Positions 1 through 9,944 of a stretch of 28,721 nucleotides of DNA are shown here, one piece after another. Positions within the stretch are counted from its first letter, which is position 1; each line of letters begins with the position of its first letter. The notes beneath the pieces are model-generated. The model did no database searches. It saw only the letters and a list, made by a program, of their open reading frames with translations, and had not been told where the DNA came from. The translations under genes and the position numbers were made by a program. Where the stretch lies: the NCBI GenBank assembly GCA_032718475.1, contig JAUCBJ010007645.1, positions 1 through 28,721 on the forward strand. The letters are read 5' to 3'. This DNA comes from Nemertoderma westbladi. Lineage: Eukaryota > Xenacoelomorpha > Nemertodermatida > Nemertodermatidae.

Positions 1-3000
1 TCACACCTGTCAATCTCAGCCAATGTAAGTCGACGTGTAAAGTCGCGTTTGCCTTTAACGTATTGTACAAAACGTACAATCCACGCTAATTTTCGGCAAG
101 CGCTTGTCCAAGAATCTGTTAAGTTTACAATACGGTCGACGTAAGTATTTGTGACGTCATCAGGTAAGTCAATTGAGAATTTGGAAGGTTTTGAATTACT
201 AGAAGGGCCCACGGGTCCGCCGGTAAGTATTCTCTTGTTGACTGTTGATCCGTCGGGGTCTACAAGTAATTTGTCCTTCTTTGTCTTCTTACCTTGATTG
301 TCAGTACTTTGTAAGTCGATCGTTAATGGTGGTTTGAACTCTATGGGGTCAGCAGGTTTCGGTAAACTTATTTTCCTGCCGACATTAATCCCAGGTCTCA
401 CTATAGGTTGCAAGTTCGGTATGTCTCTTGAGCGCAAAGTAACACCTGTATTTACATTAGCGTAGGTACTACCCACATCTGTAATACATGAGGTTTCACC
501 GTGCTTATGGATGCTCAAGTGTGTCAAAATTGGTAGTTTGTCAATACAAGGCCGCTCCAATAGGGAAACTGCGGCTTTATCGTTAGTCAATACATTACTA
601 GTGTCTAGTCGACTGTCTAGTAATGTGTCTGGCGATACGTCTGGTAACGTATCTGGTTGTTTGTCAATAGAAGGCCGCTCCAATAGAGAAACTGCGGCTT
701 CACTGTTTGTCAGTGTGTTACTAACGTCTGGTGGAACATTTTGTGACATGTCTGTCAAAACGTCTGGTTGACCATCTAGTAACGTGTCTGGTTGACCGTC
801 TGGCGATATGTCTGGTGTAGAAAGGCTCGCAAGTCTTCCTCTCTTGACCTTTGAAGTTATATCTTTCCATTTCGCCTTCGGTTTTTTCTTGAGTTTCGCC
901 GCCGTTGTCCATTTCTTTGTCTTCCCCTTTTTTGGTTTCTTGATTTCGGCGTCCTTGGGAATGGTGTTGGACTTGTTGTCGTATAACGGAGGCCAATCTT
1001 GTGTCGATTTCTGCAAGAACTGGGGTCCGTGTTGCCAAAACTCTTTGTTCTCCGGTTTACAGAATTCCTCAGGCATCATTCCTCGCGACGCAATATCAGC
1101 TGGGTTTTGTGGTCCGGGACAATGTCGCCAATCCCCTTTTATTGAACGGTCTAGAATTTCCGCGCGACGGTTAGCAACGAATGTCTTGAATTCGAGTGTG
1201 TCGTTGTTTATGTAAAATAAAACCAACGTCGCGTCAGTCCAATAAAATATCTGTAAACTCGATTGTAGTTCTGTCTGTATGAGGTTCACGATGGTGGTTG
1301 ACAGGGTTGCGGCTTGTAGCTCGGCTCGTGGTGTCGTCATATACTTAGTAGGCATGGTCTTAGCCTTAGAAGTAATGAGCGAAACATCGAACTCGTCTGA
1401 TTCTACTTGTCTGCGTAAGTACGCTGCCACACCAAAACCGTTGTCACTGGCGTCAGAAAAACAGTGTAGTTCCAAGTTGTCAGGAAATGTACTTTGCAAT
1501 GGAAAGTAAACCCTGGGTATGAAATAATCCTCTAGCGAAGATAATTCCGCCTCCCAGGTCTTCCATAAGTCCACTTGGTCTGATGAGATCGGCTCGTCCC
1601 ACGTTAGTCCATCTTTCCATATACTGCGCATATAAATGCGGGCTTGCAGTATCACTGGACTGATGAATCCTAACGGATCGAACAATCGGCTCAATTTTGA
1701 TAAGCATGATCTCTTGGTCAGTGTGTTCCCTTGACTGTCCAGTCTCACCTTCACTCGAAAGTTGTCTGTGTTTGGGTCCCAAAAGAGCCCCAACACCTTA
1801 GTCGTCGGTAGTGGTTCGAACTCTAGGTCTATGTCACCACCTCCACGCTCAGTCGTTCCGAATGAGTCTACTAATTCGGCACTGTTTGAGGCGAATTTGG
1901 TGAGGTTAAAACCTCCGCCCGCCAAGCAGTCCCGTAATTGATGTGCTACTGTTGTAGCACGTTCTACTGTGTCGCAACTCTGTAATCCGTCATCAACGTA
2001 AAAGTCACGCTCCACAATTCTAATTATCTCTGGGTCATATAGATGTTTCTGATCTCTAGCGGCTTGCTTCAAGGCGTACATCGTACAATTTGGGCTGTCT
2101 CTGGCACCGAAAACGCGAACTTGCATTTGGTAAGTCGCCGGTGGTAGACTCAAGTCTCCTTCCGGATACCAGAGGAACCGCAAACTGTCTCTGTCTCGCT
2201 CTAACGCTTTCACTTGGTGAAACATCGCTTCAACGTCGCAAGTAAAGGCTACTTGACGCTGACGGAAGCGCATAATCACCCCCATAAGATAATTATTCAT
2301 GTTCGGTCCATCCATCAACTCACTATTGAGGGACATTCCCTCAAACAGAGCCGCACAGTCATTGACTACACGTACTTTGTCTGGTTTGTCGGGGTGTCTC
2401 ACGTAGTGATGTGGCAAGTAATACGTTTGGTCGGTCACTCGCTCCGGGTTAGTCATTCGGATAGCGTATCCCTTTGTCAAATACGTCTCCATCTGAGTGT
2501 TATACTGCAGATGGGCTTTCTCGTCCTTTAATAGACGTTGCCGTATTGAGTGTAGACGTCTTAAAGCCAGCGGATAGTTGTTTATAAGTTTAGGACTTTG
2601 GCTACGCCATAACATCCCTACCTCATAATGTCCGTCCTTCGTCTGTCGGATAGTATCTTCCATGATCTTCAGAGATTGTTTCTCCTGTTCCGACATGCAA
2701 GGTTCGTAGCTACCAGGTTCAGCTGTATCTTGTTCTAACCACCTGATAGTCTTCTCCGTTAATTCTTTGTCCAAGGCGGCTTGTTCCAACTGATGATTTC
2801 TCAACGCGTCATCATCGATATCGACGGGCATTGTTGAGGTTGTTGGGGTAGGTAGACTCGCAAGCCTATCATCTGTCGTCGATGGAATCTCCAGCTGACT
2901 CGTCTTCCCCCCAAGTTCTAAACTCACCTTGTGGGTTAGCTGCTCCTTGTGACTTATCATACTAGTTACACGTCTGTCATGTTTTGTCGACTGTAGTGTA

Positions 3001-6000
3001 GTATGGTTCACGTCGGGTGAAAAGGAATGAATTGAATTTGTAGTTAATAAACTACATGTACTCTGTACATCGTCTTCCTCGTCACTTACGTCTAGTGTGC
3101 GCACAGGCGCTCGAGTATACCACCCTATCGGCGTTCTGCAGGCGTATGCGTTTCCCGCTACAACTGCCGATGGTCTGGTTTCCCACACCTGATGTAGGTT
3201 GAATTGGTCCGTCCCGATCAGCATTGCTACCGATCTATAATTGACAGGACATTCGGGTACACCAAGGTGTCTGAAATACTTACGGTCCTCCAGAGATTGT
3301 TCCGGCACTGGACCTAGTAGGTTACTAAAGTCCTTCGTGGCCGCAAAGGTTAGATCTCTAAAGGGCAACAAAGACCTCTCCCTCTCGCTGTGTTGCGATT
3401 TTGGAAGAAGAGAGTCTAAGTCCAACTTAACTCGTGTCACTGGTATTGCACGCTGTCCGTGCATACTACTTACTGTATAACTGACGTGCTTACCTTGTTT
3501 TAGATCCGTCACGACGTCAGCTATCTTTTCGTCCACGTAGCTATGGGATGAGGCTGAATCTAGAATCGCATAGATCCTCTTGCTCCCCTTTGTGCCAGTA
3601 ACCTTGATCGGGATTACACTGAATCCCTTCAGTTGATCAGTAGTCAGGAGCGCGATCGACGGTTGTTCGTCTCCATTGGGATATTCGTCGTCGTCTTCTG
3701 ATTCTTTGTCCGACGATCCGGATTGTTCTGAGAAGCAATCCTCAATATGTGTCACGAAGGTCGGAGTCGTTTTCGATTCTCGTTTTCGGTAGGCCGCATC
3801 ACATCTCGCTGCTGCTTCCGGGTGTTCCCTGGCGAAGCGTTTCGTCGGCGTGTGGCTGTCTGTGTGGAGCAGACCGTCGTGGTTGCGTCCACAGGATGGA
3901 CAAGTGTCGGTATTTGGGCAATCCTTACGGACGTGTCCGTGTCGCGTACACCGCCAACAAGAGTCCAGTGGCCGTATCTGCAGCCGTCGTTCTTCCGAGT
4001 TCAACTCGCGAAATTGTCGACAACCTCGTAACTTGTGACCAATATACCGCTTACCTAGATGCTCGCAGTATTGGCAGCCGTTGAAGTCGGTGCTGAGTTG
4101 CTGTCTCGTCTGTTTCATCCCAATGGGCGCAGATACTCTATTACCGTCTGAGAATTGTCGTGATTCCGTCGGTGTGGCGTAAGTGGCCGTCTTAGTGGAT
4201 GTTGTCTGGGGTTTTTGTCGGTTGGAGGATGGCAGCGTGATTCCTTCTGCCACGATGTGCTGGTCGGTGTAGTTAGATCGAGTTTCTACTACCGCCTCCC
4301 TGGATATTAAAAGGTACACATCTTCTAATTTTAAGAATCCTCCCCGCTCCTCTCGCTGGTATTCGACCTTCCTCCACTCCCGACGAAGTCGATGGTGGAG
4401 TCGTCCTATTATCTTTAATAGGACTGTAGGGGTATTCCCGTAATCAAGTTGTCCAATTGATCTTAAGGTAGTGATAGCGTTCTTGATCTCGTCAGCTAGT
4501 TTTAGTAAGTCAACGGGTTTAGTGATAGCCCCTCCCTTACAGAGTTCCTCTATTACTGACCTGGCCATGCTCACTGTACCTCCGTATATCGAAGTTAAAC
4601 GATCGTACGCTAGTTCGAAAGCGTCCGGTACACCGACGAAAGTCTCCGCCAAACGTTTAGGTTCTCCTGACAACGTTTGGAGCAAGTAATTGAACTTCTC
4701 CCGTGATGTAAAGGCGCACACGGCGATCTGGGATTCGATATAGTCTACGAAGGTATGCCAGTGTTTTGAGCTACCGGAAAACTTCGGTGGTTGTTGTACC
4801 GGCAATCCCTGTCTGGCTGCGAATTTTGCTATCTCCTCGGCAACGTTCAGAGTTTCGCGTCCTTGGTTGGTAACTTGGTTGATATCCCTTCTTGGCGCTT
4901 TTCCATGATACGATGTGGGGTTTGAAGGTACCGGTCTTTGTGGTTCCTTCTGGTGTCTATTGTGTTCGAATTCGGAATTTCTCGAACTGTCGGTTTGAAC
5001 TTCCTCCAGACGCTCCTCGATCTGAGCCAACTTATTGACAACTGGTCGCAGAATGTCGGCGAACTGTTGTGTACTAATTACGTCCGTTGGTTGTAACGCC
5101 TTTTGTGTTGGTGTATTCTGTGGAGGGTTGTCTGCAAAGGAGTTGTCTGAACGCTCGCGTTTATATTCATCGGCCGCCCCTGTTCTAAATACCTCGCGTT
5201 TCGGGTAATCCGATTCGCTCGAAGTACTACTATCATCCGGATATGGTGGTCGACGTGCTCGCGTTCGTTGCGTCGTACGAATTCTAACATTCCGTTTCGG
5301 AACATCGTCCACTGATCTCCGTTGTTCGGTAGGCTCACAAGTCTTCCTCGAAGTCGTAGATTGCGATGTAAACTGGTTGAATGGTCGCGTCTCCACTGTT
5401 CTCCGTTGTTCGGTAGGCTCACAAGTCTTCCTCGAAGTCGTAGATTGCGATGTAAACTGGTTGAATGGTCGCGTCTCCACTGTTCTCCGTTGTTCGGTAG
5501 GCTCACAAGTCTTCCTCGAAGTCGTAGATTGCGATGTAAACTGGTTGAATGGTCGCGTCTCCACTGTTCTCCGTTGTTCGGTAGGCTCACAAGTCTTCCT
5601 CGAAGTCGTAGATTGCGATGTAAACTGGTTCGGTGGGCGAATGACAGCATTTGAATCCAAAGGCCTTGTTGGTCGAAACGTCATTGGGTAAGCGTAGTGT
5701 GTAACGGGTTTAGGTGTCGACGGTGAACTCACCTGTTTTGTCGTCAGTAGCGCAGGTCCGGTCAATAAACTACTACGATCCGTAATCGGTGGGTTACTTA
5801 CCTTGACTTTCGGAATGGGCGACGACGTTGCTCTTGAAGGTATAAACTTGTCCGGAATAACAAACCTGTGTTCCGTCACACCATGGATAGGAGAAATATC
5901 ACTACTACCCGCAATCGAAACAGGTTCCTTTGTCGTAACCGGTGCAAACATATGAGTTACCTGTGGGAATCGTTGACACACGTCCTTTACTAATTGTCGT

Positions 6001-7412
6001 TCCCGTCCGGGTGCTCCTACGCTTCCTTCCTTCTTCCGTTCCTGAATTTGGCGTTGTCTTACCTCTAACTGGTCCAAATCATGTCCGTCACGAGATCTCA
6101 TCGATCGATCGCGGGCCCTTTGATCCAGATCTTCCTCAGCGTTCGCTAATTCTCTCGCCTTCTTCTCAAGTTCGAAATGAAGTTTAGCTGTCTTCTCTCG
6201 TTGTTCCGTTTGTCGTTGTTGTGCCTCAAATTCTGCTTGTCGTATAGCGGATTGAGCCTTTATTTGCCGTGTTTTCATTTCGGCCCGTGCTTCCGAAACT
6301 AACCTGTCTCGTTCTAATTCCGCCGCTGCCGCTGCCGCTTGTCGCTCTGACTCTGCCGCTGCCGCTGCCGCTTGTCGCTCTGACTCTGCCGCTGCCGCTG
6401 CCGCTTGTCGGGCAATGTCTAACTCTAACCGTTCTACTTCAGCTGCTTCTAATTCAGCTTGTTCCTGTAGATGAGAGATTCTTGCTATATTCGCAACGCG
6501 TAGCTTCTCTTCCTCTACTGCTGCTTGCATCACTAGAAGTTGAGCTTGTTCTTCCATTTCTTGTCGTTGTCGGTGGAATTCTTGCTGTTGTCGAGCAACT
6601 TCTGACGTGACTATACTTCCCTCGCAGATTTCGCTACGAATACTTACCAACGATTGGTCCAGTATTCCCGGTGCCGATTCAATTCGTACGGGTGAAGTTT
6701 CCTTCGTATATTCCGGCACGGTTTCCCAATCTCCGACGTCTTCGCCGCACATACGTAAGTGGTCCGTCAGGTGTTTTAATTGTCCATCCAGTCGGTACAG
6801 TTCCTGTTCTTCCTCGGGTTGTAATAATTCGTCCGAAACTGACTCACCTAACAACTGGTCCGCTTGTTCCTGTTGTATCTGTCTAATCGTCGACTTAAAC
6901 TGAATCAGTTTCTCTCTAGTGATCATTAGTTTCTCGAGGATTCTAAGTTGAGTATCCATGTCCTGTCTCTGTCTAGCTAGATCTTGTAGGCCAACTAGAT
7001 TATCAGCGGACTTATATACTTTACTCTGTACTCTGTCCTGGAGGGTGTAGAACTCGAATCGAGACATCGGAGCGGTCAACCCGTCTAATATGCGTTGGCC
7101 TTCTCCAATACTCCTGGTAATATGCGCCATATAACCACCGACGCTCCTAACAACGCTTTCCTGACTTCCTACTGAACTTACCATGTCCGATTCCCTATAT
7201 CTAGGTTGCGGAACAGTTAGAAAGTCCTCGGTCCTGCCGTCGCCTCGTACTACAGCATCCGGTACTCCCGTTGGATGTACTGGTGACGCACACGGTGTAG
7301 GTTCGGTAGGCTCGCGAGTCTTCCCCTGTTGTCCTTCCGCTGCTGACTTATCCGCGTCACATGAGTCATAGTCGGTTTGTGTATTTTTCGTATAGTCTTG
7401 TTTGTCACTCAT
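1..7412 (-). CDS. BEL/Pao LTR retrotransposon Gag-Pol polyprotein (3' end outside window)
   Basis: The frame starts at ATG 7412 (MSDKQDYTKN) and stays open for all 2470 codons to the window edge, so no stop is seen. Order by residue: charged coiled-coil N-terminus (about 1-330), Ala-rich repeat (about 332-363), 28-residue repeats (about 594-700), DUF1759-like Gag core (about 868-1037), a CX2CX4HX4C zinc knuckle starting at Cys1152 followed by more Cys/His, an aspartic protease with a DSAS active-site motif (Asp1285), the Pao-type protease end (about 1395-1433), RT with YVDD at 1805-1808 (1989-2000) followed by LGLFWDP and FDPLGFISPV, RNase H (acidic residues from Asp1987, then PRAEL and NPADIASRG), a repetitive linker (about 2145-2405) and the segment before the integrase zinc domain. 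Gag and Pol share one frame, as is common in BEL/Pao. The intact frame suggests a young copy. The integrase core and 3' LTR would lie to the left. Confidence 0.93.
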   Translation of the reverse strand, partial: MSDKQDYTKNTQTDYDSCDADKSAAEGQQGKTREPTEPTPCASPVHPTGVPDAVVRGDGRTEDFLTVPQPRYRESDMVSSVGSQESVVRSVGGYMAHITRSIGEGQRILDGLTAPMSRFEFYTLQDRVQSKVYKSADNLVGLQDLARQRQDMDTQLRILEKLMITREKLIQFKSTIRQIQQEQADQLLGESVSDELLQPEEEQELYRLDGQLKHLTDHLRMCGEDVGDWETVPEYTKETSPVRIESAPGILDQSLVSIRSEICEGSIVTSEVARQQQEFHRQRQEMEEQAQLLVMQAAVEEEKLRVANIARISHLQEQAELEAAEVERLELDIARQAAAAAAESERQAAAAAAESERQAAAAAAELERDRLVSEARAEMKTRQIKAQSAIRQAEFEAQQRQTEQREKTAKLHFELEKKARELANAEEDLDQRARDRSMRSRDGHDLDQLEVRQRQIQERKKEGSVGAPGRERQLVKDVCQRFPQVTHMFAPVTTKEPVSIAGSSDISPIHGVTEHRFVIPDKFIPSRATSSPIPKVKVSNPPITDRSSLLTGPALLTTKQVSSPSTPKPVTHYAYPMTFRPTRPLDSNAVIRPPNQFTSQSTTSRKTCEPTEQRRTVETRPFNQFTSQSTTSRKTCEPTEQRRTVETRPFNQFTSQSTTSRKTCEPTEQRRTVETRPFNQFTSQSTTSRKTCEPTEQRRSVDDVPKRNVRIRTTQRTRARRPPYPDDSSTSSESDYPKREVFRTGAADEYKRERSDNSFADNPPQNTPTQKALQPTDVISTQQFADILRPVVNKLAQIEERLEEVQTDSSRNSEFEHNRHQKEPQRPVPSNPTSYHGKAPRRDINQVTNQGRETLNVAEEIAKFAARQGLPVQQPPKFSGSSKHWHTFVDYIESQIAVCAFTSREKFNYLLQTLSGEPKRLAETFVGVPDAFELAYDRLTSIYGGTVSMARSVIEELCKGGAITKPVDLLKLADEIKNAITTLRSIGQLDYGNTPTVLLKIIGRLHHRLRREWRKVEYQREERGGFLKLEDVYLLISREAVVETRSNYTDQHIVAEGITLPSSNRQKPQTTSTKTATYATPTESRQFSDGNRVSAPIGMKQTRQQLSTDFNGCQYCEHLGKRYIGHKLRGCRQFRELNSEERRLQIRPLDSCWRCTRHGHVRKDCPNTDTCPSCGRNHDGLLHTDSHTPTKRFAREHPEAAARCDAAYRKRESKTTPTFVTHIEDCFSEQSGSSDKESEDDDEYPNGDEQPSIALLTTDQLKGFSVIPIKVTGTKGSKRIYAILDSASSHSYVDEKIADVVTDLKQGKHVSYTVSSMHGQRAIPVTRVKLDLDSLLPKSQHSERERSLLPFRDLTFAATKDFSNLLGPVPEQSLEDRKYFRHLGVPECPVNYRSVAMLIGTDQFNLHQVWETRPSAVVAGNAYACRTPIGWYTRAPVRTLDVSDEEDDVQSTCSLLTTNSIHSFSPDVNHTTLQSTKHDRRVTSMISHKEQLTHKVSLELGGKTSQLEIPSTTDDRLASLPTPTTSTMPVDIDDDALRNHQLEQAALDKELTEKTIRWLEQDTAEPGSYEPCMSEQEKQSLKIMEDTIRQTKDGHYEVGMLWRSQSPKLINNYPLALRRLHSIRQRLLKDEKAHLQYNTQMETYLTKGYAIRMTNPERVTDQTYYLPHHYVRHPDKPDKVRVVNDCAALFEGMSLNSELMDGPNMNNYLMGVIMRFRQRQVAFTCDVEAMFHQVKALERDRDSLRFLWYPEGDLSLPPATYQMQVRVFGARDSPNCTMYALKQAARDQKHLYDPEIIRIVERDFYVDDGLQSCDTVERATTVAHQLRDCLAGGGFNLTKFASNSAELVDSFGTTERGGGDIDLEFEPLPTTKVLGLFWDPNTDNFRVKVRLDSQGNTLTKRSCLSKLSRLFDPLGFISPVILQARIYMRSIWKDGLTWDEPISSDQVDLWKTWEAELSSLEDYFIPRVYFPLQSTFPDNLELHCFSDASDNGFGVAAYLRRQVESDEFDVSLITSKAKTMPTKYMTTPRAELQAATLSTTIVNLIQTELQSSLQIFYWTDATLVLFYINNDTLEFKTFVANRRAEILDRSIKGDWRHCPGPQNPADIASRGMMPEEFCKPENKEFWQHGPQFLQKSTQDWPPLYDNKSNTIPKDAEIKKPKKGKTKKWTTAAKLKKKPKAKWKDITSKVKRGRLASLSTPDISPDGQPDTLLDGQPDVLTDMSQNVPPDVSNTLTNSEAAVSLLERPSIDKQPDTLPDVSPDTLLDSRLDTSNVLTNDKAAVSLLERPCIDKLPILTHLSIHKHGETSCITDVGSTYANVNTGVTLRSRDIPNLQPIVRPGINVGRKISLPKPADPIEFKPPLTIDLQSTDNQGKKTKKDKLLVDPDGSTVNKRILTGGPVGPSSNSKPSKFSIDLPDDVTNTYVDRIVNLTDSWTSACRKLAWIVRFVQYVKGKRDFTRRLTLAEIDRC
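537..782 (-). repeat. 123-bp tandem duplication in the RNase H-integrase linker
   Basis: Two diverged copies start near 537 and 660, 123 bp (41 codons) apart, so the polyprotein frame is kept. Each encodes a segment with the core AAVSLLERP followed by IDK. Towards 782 the sequence continues with short imperfect repeats around gtctggttgacc. The segment is rich in Asp, Pro, Ser and Thr and looks like a flexible linker. Confidence 0.8.
5312..5631 (-). repeat. 84-bp tandem repeat, about 3.8 copies, in the Gag N-terminus
   Basis: The landmark ggctcacaagtcttcc recurs at 5332, 5416, 5500 and 5584, exactly 84 bp apart. By eye the later units are identical. 84 bp is 28 codons, so the repeat adds 28-residue modules (QFTSQSTTSRKTCEPTEQ...) without breaking the frame. 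Identical copies point to recent expansion. Confidence 0.95.
6323..6412 (-). repeat. 30-bp in-frame repeat encoding QAAAAAESER units
   Basis: Three near-identical 30-bp units built from gctgccgctgccgcttgtcg encode an alanine-rich, alpha-helical decapeptide. They sit in the predicted coiled-coil part of the BEL/Pao Gag extension, where flanking residues are also rich in Glu, Arg and Gln. Confidence 0.9.
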
Positions 7413-9196
7413 TTCGGTAGTTGTAAGTCAAGTAAAGTGAGTGTCAAAGTATCGAGTTTTACCGTATTTATACAAAACGGTACTAATTACAGTCTTATAA
7501 AATTAGCCTACCGGCCGATTTTATAGCAGATGGATAAAATTAGCCTAAACGGCCAATTTTACAGCAAATAAATGTCACGGAATAAGTATATAATAAAATT
7601 AGCCTAGCGGCCAATTTTATAACAAATAAATCGGATAACGATATGCGTTATCAAAAGGTAAATTAAATACAATAATACGGACTAATTCAGCAATGAACAA
7701 AGAAATCATACGGAATGCATAAATACTTGAGACAGTGGAACCCACAATAATTTTAACTAATACGGTAATGCCTAACTTATTTATGCAACTTTTCGAACTC
7801 ACCCACTCCAATAATTCTCCAGAAAAACAGATTCCCAGATACAAACCGGACGTGAACCTTTCCGTTTTTAACGTTGCGGACGAAACGCGATTTTCCCAAC
7901 CAAAGTTGTTGGGTTATCTATCTCCCAAACTTGCTAAACACGGTCTTGCTCCCGTTACAGTCTAGAAATGAGTTCTGAATCCTGAAAAAACAAAAGAGTT
8001 AGGTTTTACTTTACGAAAATTTTGTACCGGTACAATATGGTATTTAAACCCTTTTAAACACCGGTATTCAATTCCAAAATATTTTACACGCGGTTCAAAT
8101 CAAATTTTATTTCAAAAAATTAGCACTTAGCTAATCAAATACAAATTTTTACCTCAAAATACAAAATTTTCAAATAACTTTAGTCCTACCGAACCGTAGT
8201 TCAGTAAAACATATTCCTACTAATTGAAGAGATACGCCTATTCCTACTATTGGAAGAGACGGTAACAATACCTGCAATATCTTACTGTAAAGTTTGTGAA
8301 TCAAATCATAAATCCGACCTTCTCACCAAAACAGTAAACTCTAAGTAAGCGAATATATTGCAGTATTGATCTCTTATAACCGGTGAGGCAGAAAACAGTC
8401 TACGAGCAGACAAACTTCGATAAAACAAAATCCCGCGCAGCGAATCCTAAAATCAGGCTGACTCACTGACGGACTAAGGGGCTCGTATACTTTGCCGCGG
8501 TGTGATTTATATGGTTGGGCAAAGAGACGCTAGCTAGGTACAGGCAGAGATTTGGAGATGTCTAACTAGCGGGCAAAGCACAGTACGGACAAAGTTAATT
8601 TTATATATTTCGAGGTGTAAATAATTTCTAACGCGCGTGTTAATTCTGAATGGTCAAAACAGTTTTGCTCCTTCACATATATAATTACTGGGTACGGTGT
8701 ACATTTACGAATATTCTAATTTTGTAACTTGTAGGTCCAATACTCACGAATGATAAGGTTCCTTCCCCTCTTGCGTATTTCCAGGACTCAAATTCAGGCA
8801 TAAGGTTAATACTACGCCCAGAATTCGGCAATTTTAGGTACCAGGTCCCTAATACTGAGAAGAGATGTGTTAGTTTACTACTGTAGGCGTACGGGTACTA
8901 ATAGCTATCCTGGCTCCTATCTAGAATTTTAGTCACCCAGGTAGTCCGGGTAACTTCCTATTAGGGCGTTGGCGGGGACACGGTAGATGTTAGTATATCC
9001 CTGATAGCCTCAATTTATTTGCGCCTAGTGTAAACTGCCCTACCGCCTGAACGGTACAATCCCAATTCAGGTGAAAACACAGCAACCCCCCTAGCCTACA
9101 AGTTCTAATGCAATGGACACCGTTGTACGGCAAATAGTCACAGACGCACCTGTACTTAGCAAGAGTTAAGCGTACAGTTTGCTGCACCCTAACCAA
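7413..9196 (-). other. Untranslated leader of the BEL/Pao element
   Basis: This AT-rich stretch lies between the Gag-Pol ATG and the probable 5' LTR. The short open frames in it show no family resemblance or composition bias and are treated as chance. It holds three hairpin repeats near the ATG (annotated separately) and a short direct repeat of attcctacta-type sequence near 8214-8262. A primer-binding site may lie at its far end (minus strand 9195-9181, starting TGGTTAGGG), but the tRNA was not identified. Confidence 0.5.
7497..7632 (-). repeat. Three hairpin-forming direct repeats upstream of the Gag start
   Basis: Three copies starting at 7497, 7534 and 7593 share ataaaattagcct, 2-3 variable bases, then ggccRattttAYagcaRat. 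Within each, aaaattagcc and ggccaatttt form a near-complete inverted repeat, so each unit can fold into a stem of about 10 bp with a 3-5 nt loop. They end about 85 nt from the initiation codon of the minus-strand ORF. Confidence 0.8.
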
Positions 9197-9593
9197 TGTG
9201 TATGCCTTGTACCGGTGTGCCTACGTCCTATCTGCGTACTAGTATCTGCCTGCGCTCTCTCTCCCCCCGTAGGAATATGAAGGTCTACTGTGGGTTTTTT
9301 CCTGAATCAAGACAGTACAGTCCCTATGATGTAATTTTGGGCTTACAGCGTGTCACTACGTCTACCTTTGATCTTTTGGTCTTATACTTAGGTAGCAAGG
9401 ATCGAACGCTGTCTAACCTTTCAGGCGATGGGCGAATAACTCCAAAATGGTATTGCGGGTTGTCTCTCGTCTACATTCCCGTGATGTTCCCGTTCATTGC
9501 TGCGGCCCGATCTCTAGCCGGCCATCCTGTCCCTGAGTTTGTTCACCGTAGTGAATTCATAGTAAAACAGAAAAGCTGAGAGAATATTCTGAC

Positions 9594-9599
9594 TTTATT
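9594..9599 (-). terminator. Candidate LTR polyadenylation signal AATAAA
   Basis: The minus strand has TAATAAAGTC about 135 nt downstream of the LTR TATA box. In an LTR this would define the end of R in the 3' copy. Only its relation to the TATA box supports it. Confidence 0.4.
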
Positions 9600-9727
9600 A
9601 CAGAAGACACAATTATAATACAATGTAGTCTGAGAATAAACTAAGCACGACAGAGAGATTGATTATAAGAAGTTTGTGTGAGTATAAAGTATACTAAAGT
9701 AGTAAACTAATGAACGAAATCGCACCT

Positions 9728-9734
9728 TTTTATA
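9728..9734 (-). promoter_or_regulatory. TATA box of the BEL/Pao LTR promoter
   Basis: The minus strand reads TTGGTATAAAAAGG, a strong TATA element. Transcription would start about 30 nt further on (around 9700), and AATAAA follows about 135 nt after the TATA box, the compact spacing usual in LTRs. Confidence 0.5.
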
Positions 9735-9752
9735 CCAAATTTGTGCCGCAAT

Positions 9753-9774
9753 CAATCGAGAAAATTCTCGATTG
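9753..9774. promoter_or_regulatory. Perfect 10-bp inverted repeat next to the LTR TATA box
   Basis: caatcgagaa and ttctcgattg are exact reverse complements separated by two bases. On the minus strand the site lies about 20-45 nt upstream of TATAAAA, where a dimeric regulator could bind. A regulatory role is inference. Confidence 0.5.
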
Positions 9775-9944
9775 TTCTATAGATTCTAACAAGGTTTTAA
9801 AGATAGCTATTGGTCCAGCTAATATATAACTTGCACGACATTGGTTACAATCAAATAACTACAGCCTTATTGGTACAGACAAATGCAATTAATTTGTAGC
9901 GGTTAATTTAAATGAGTTGAAATTCTGCACAAAAAATAATTCGC

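Noticed and set aside
3747-4084. Overlapping plus-strand frames
   Set aside because: They are shadows of the minus-strand Gag-Pol frame, opposite its zinc-knuckle region.
8286-8330. Primer-binding site for the BEL/Pao element at ccgaccttctcacca
   Set aside because: It resembles a tRNA 3' end, but no LTR terminus follows and it lies far from the TATA and AATAAA signals.
9196-9579. Plus-strand open frame of 127 codons
   Set aside because: It lies antisense within the probable BEL/Pao LTR and shows no family resemblance.
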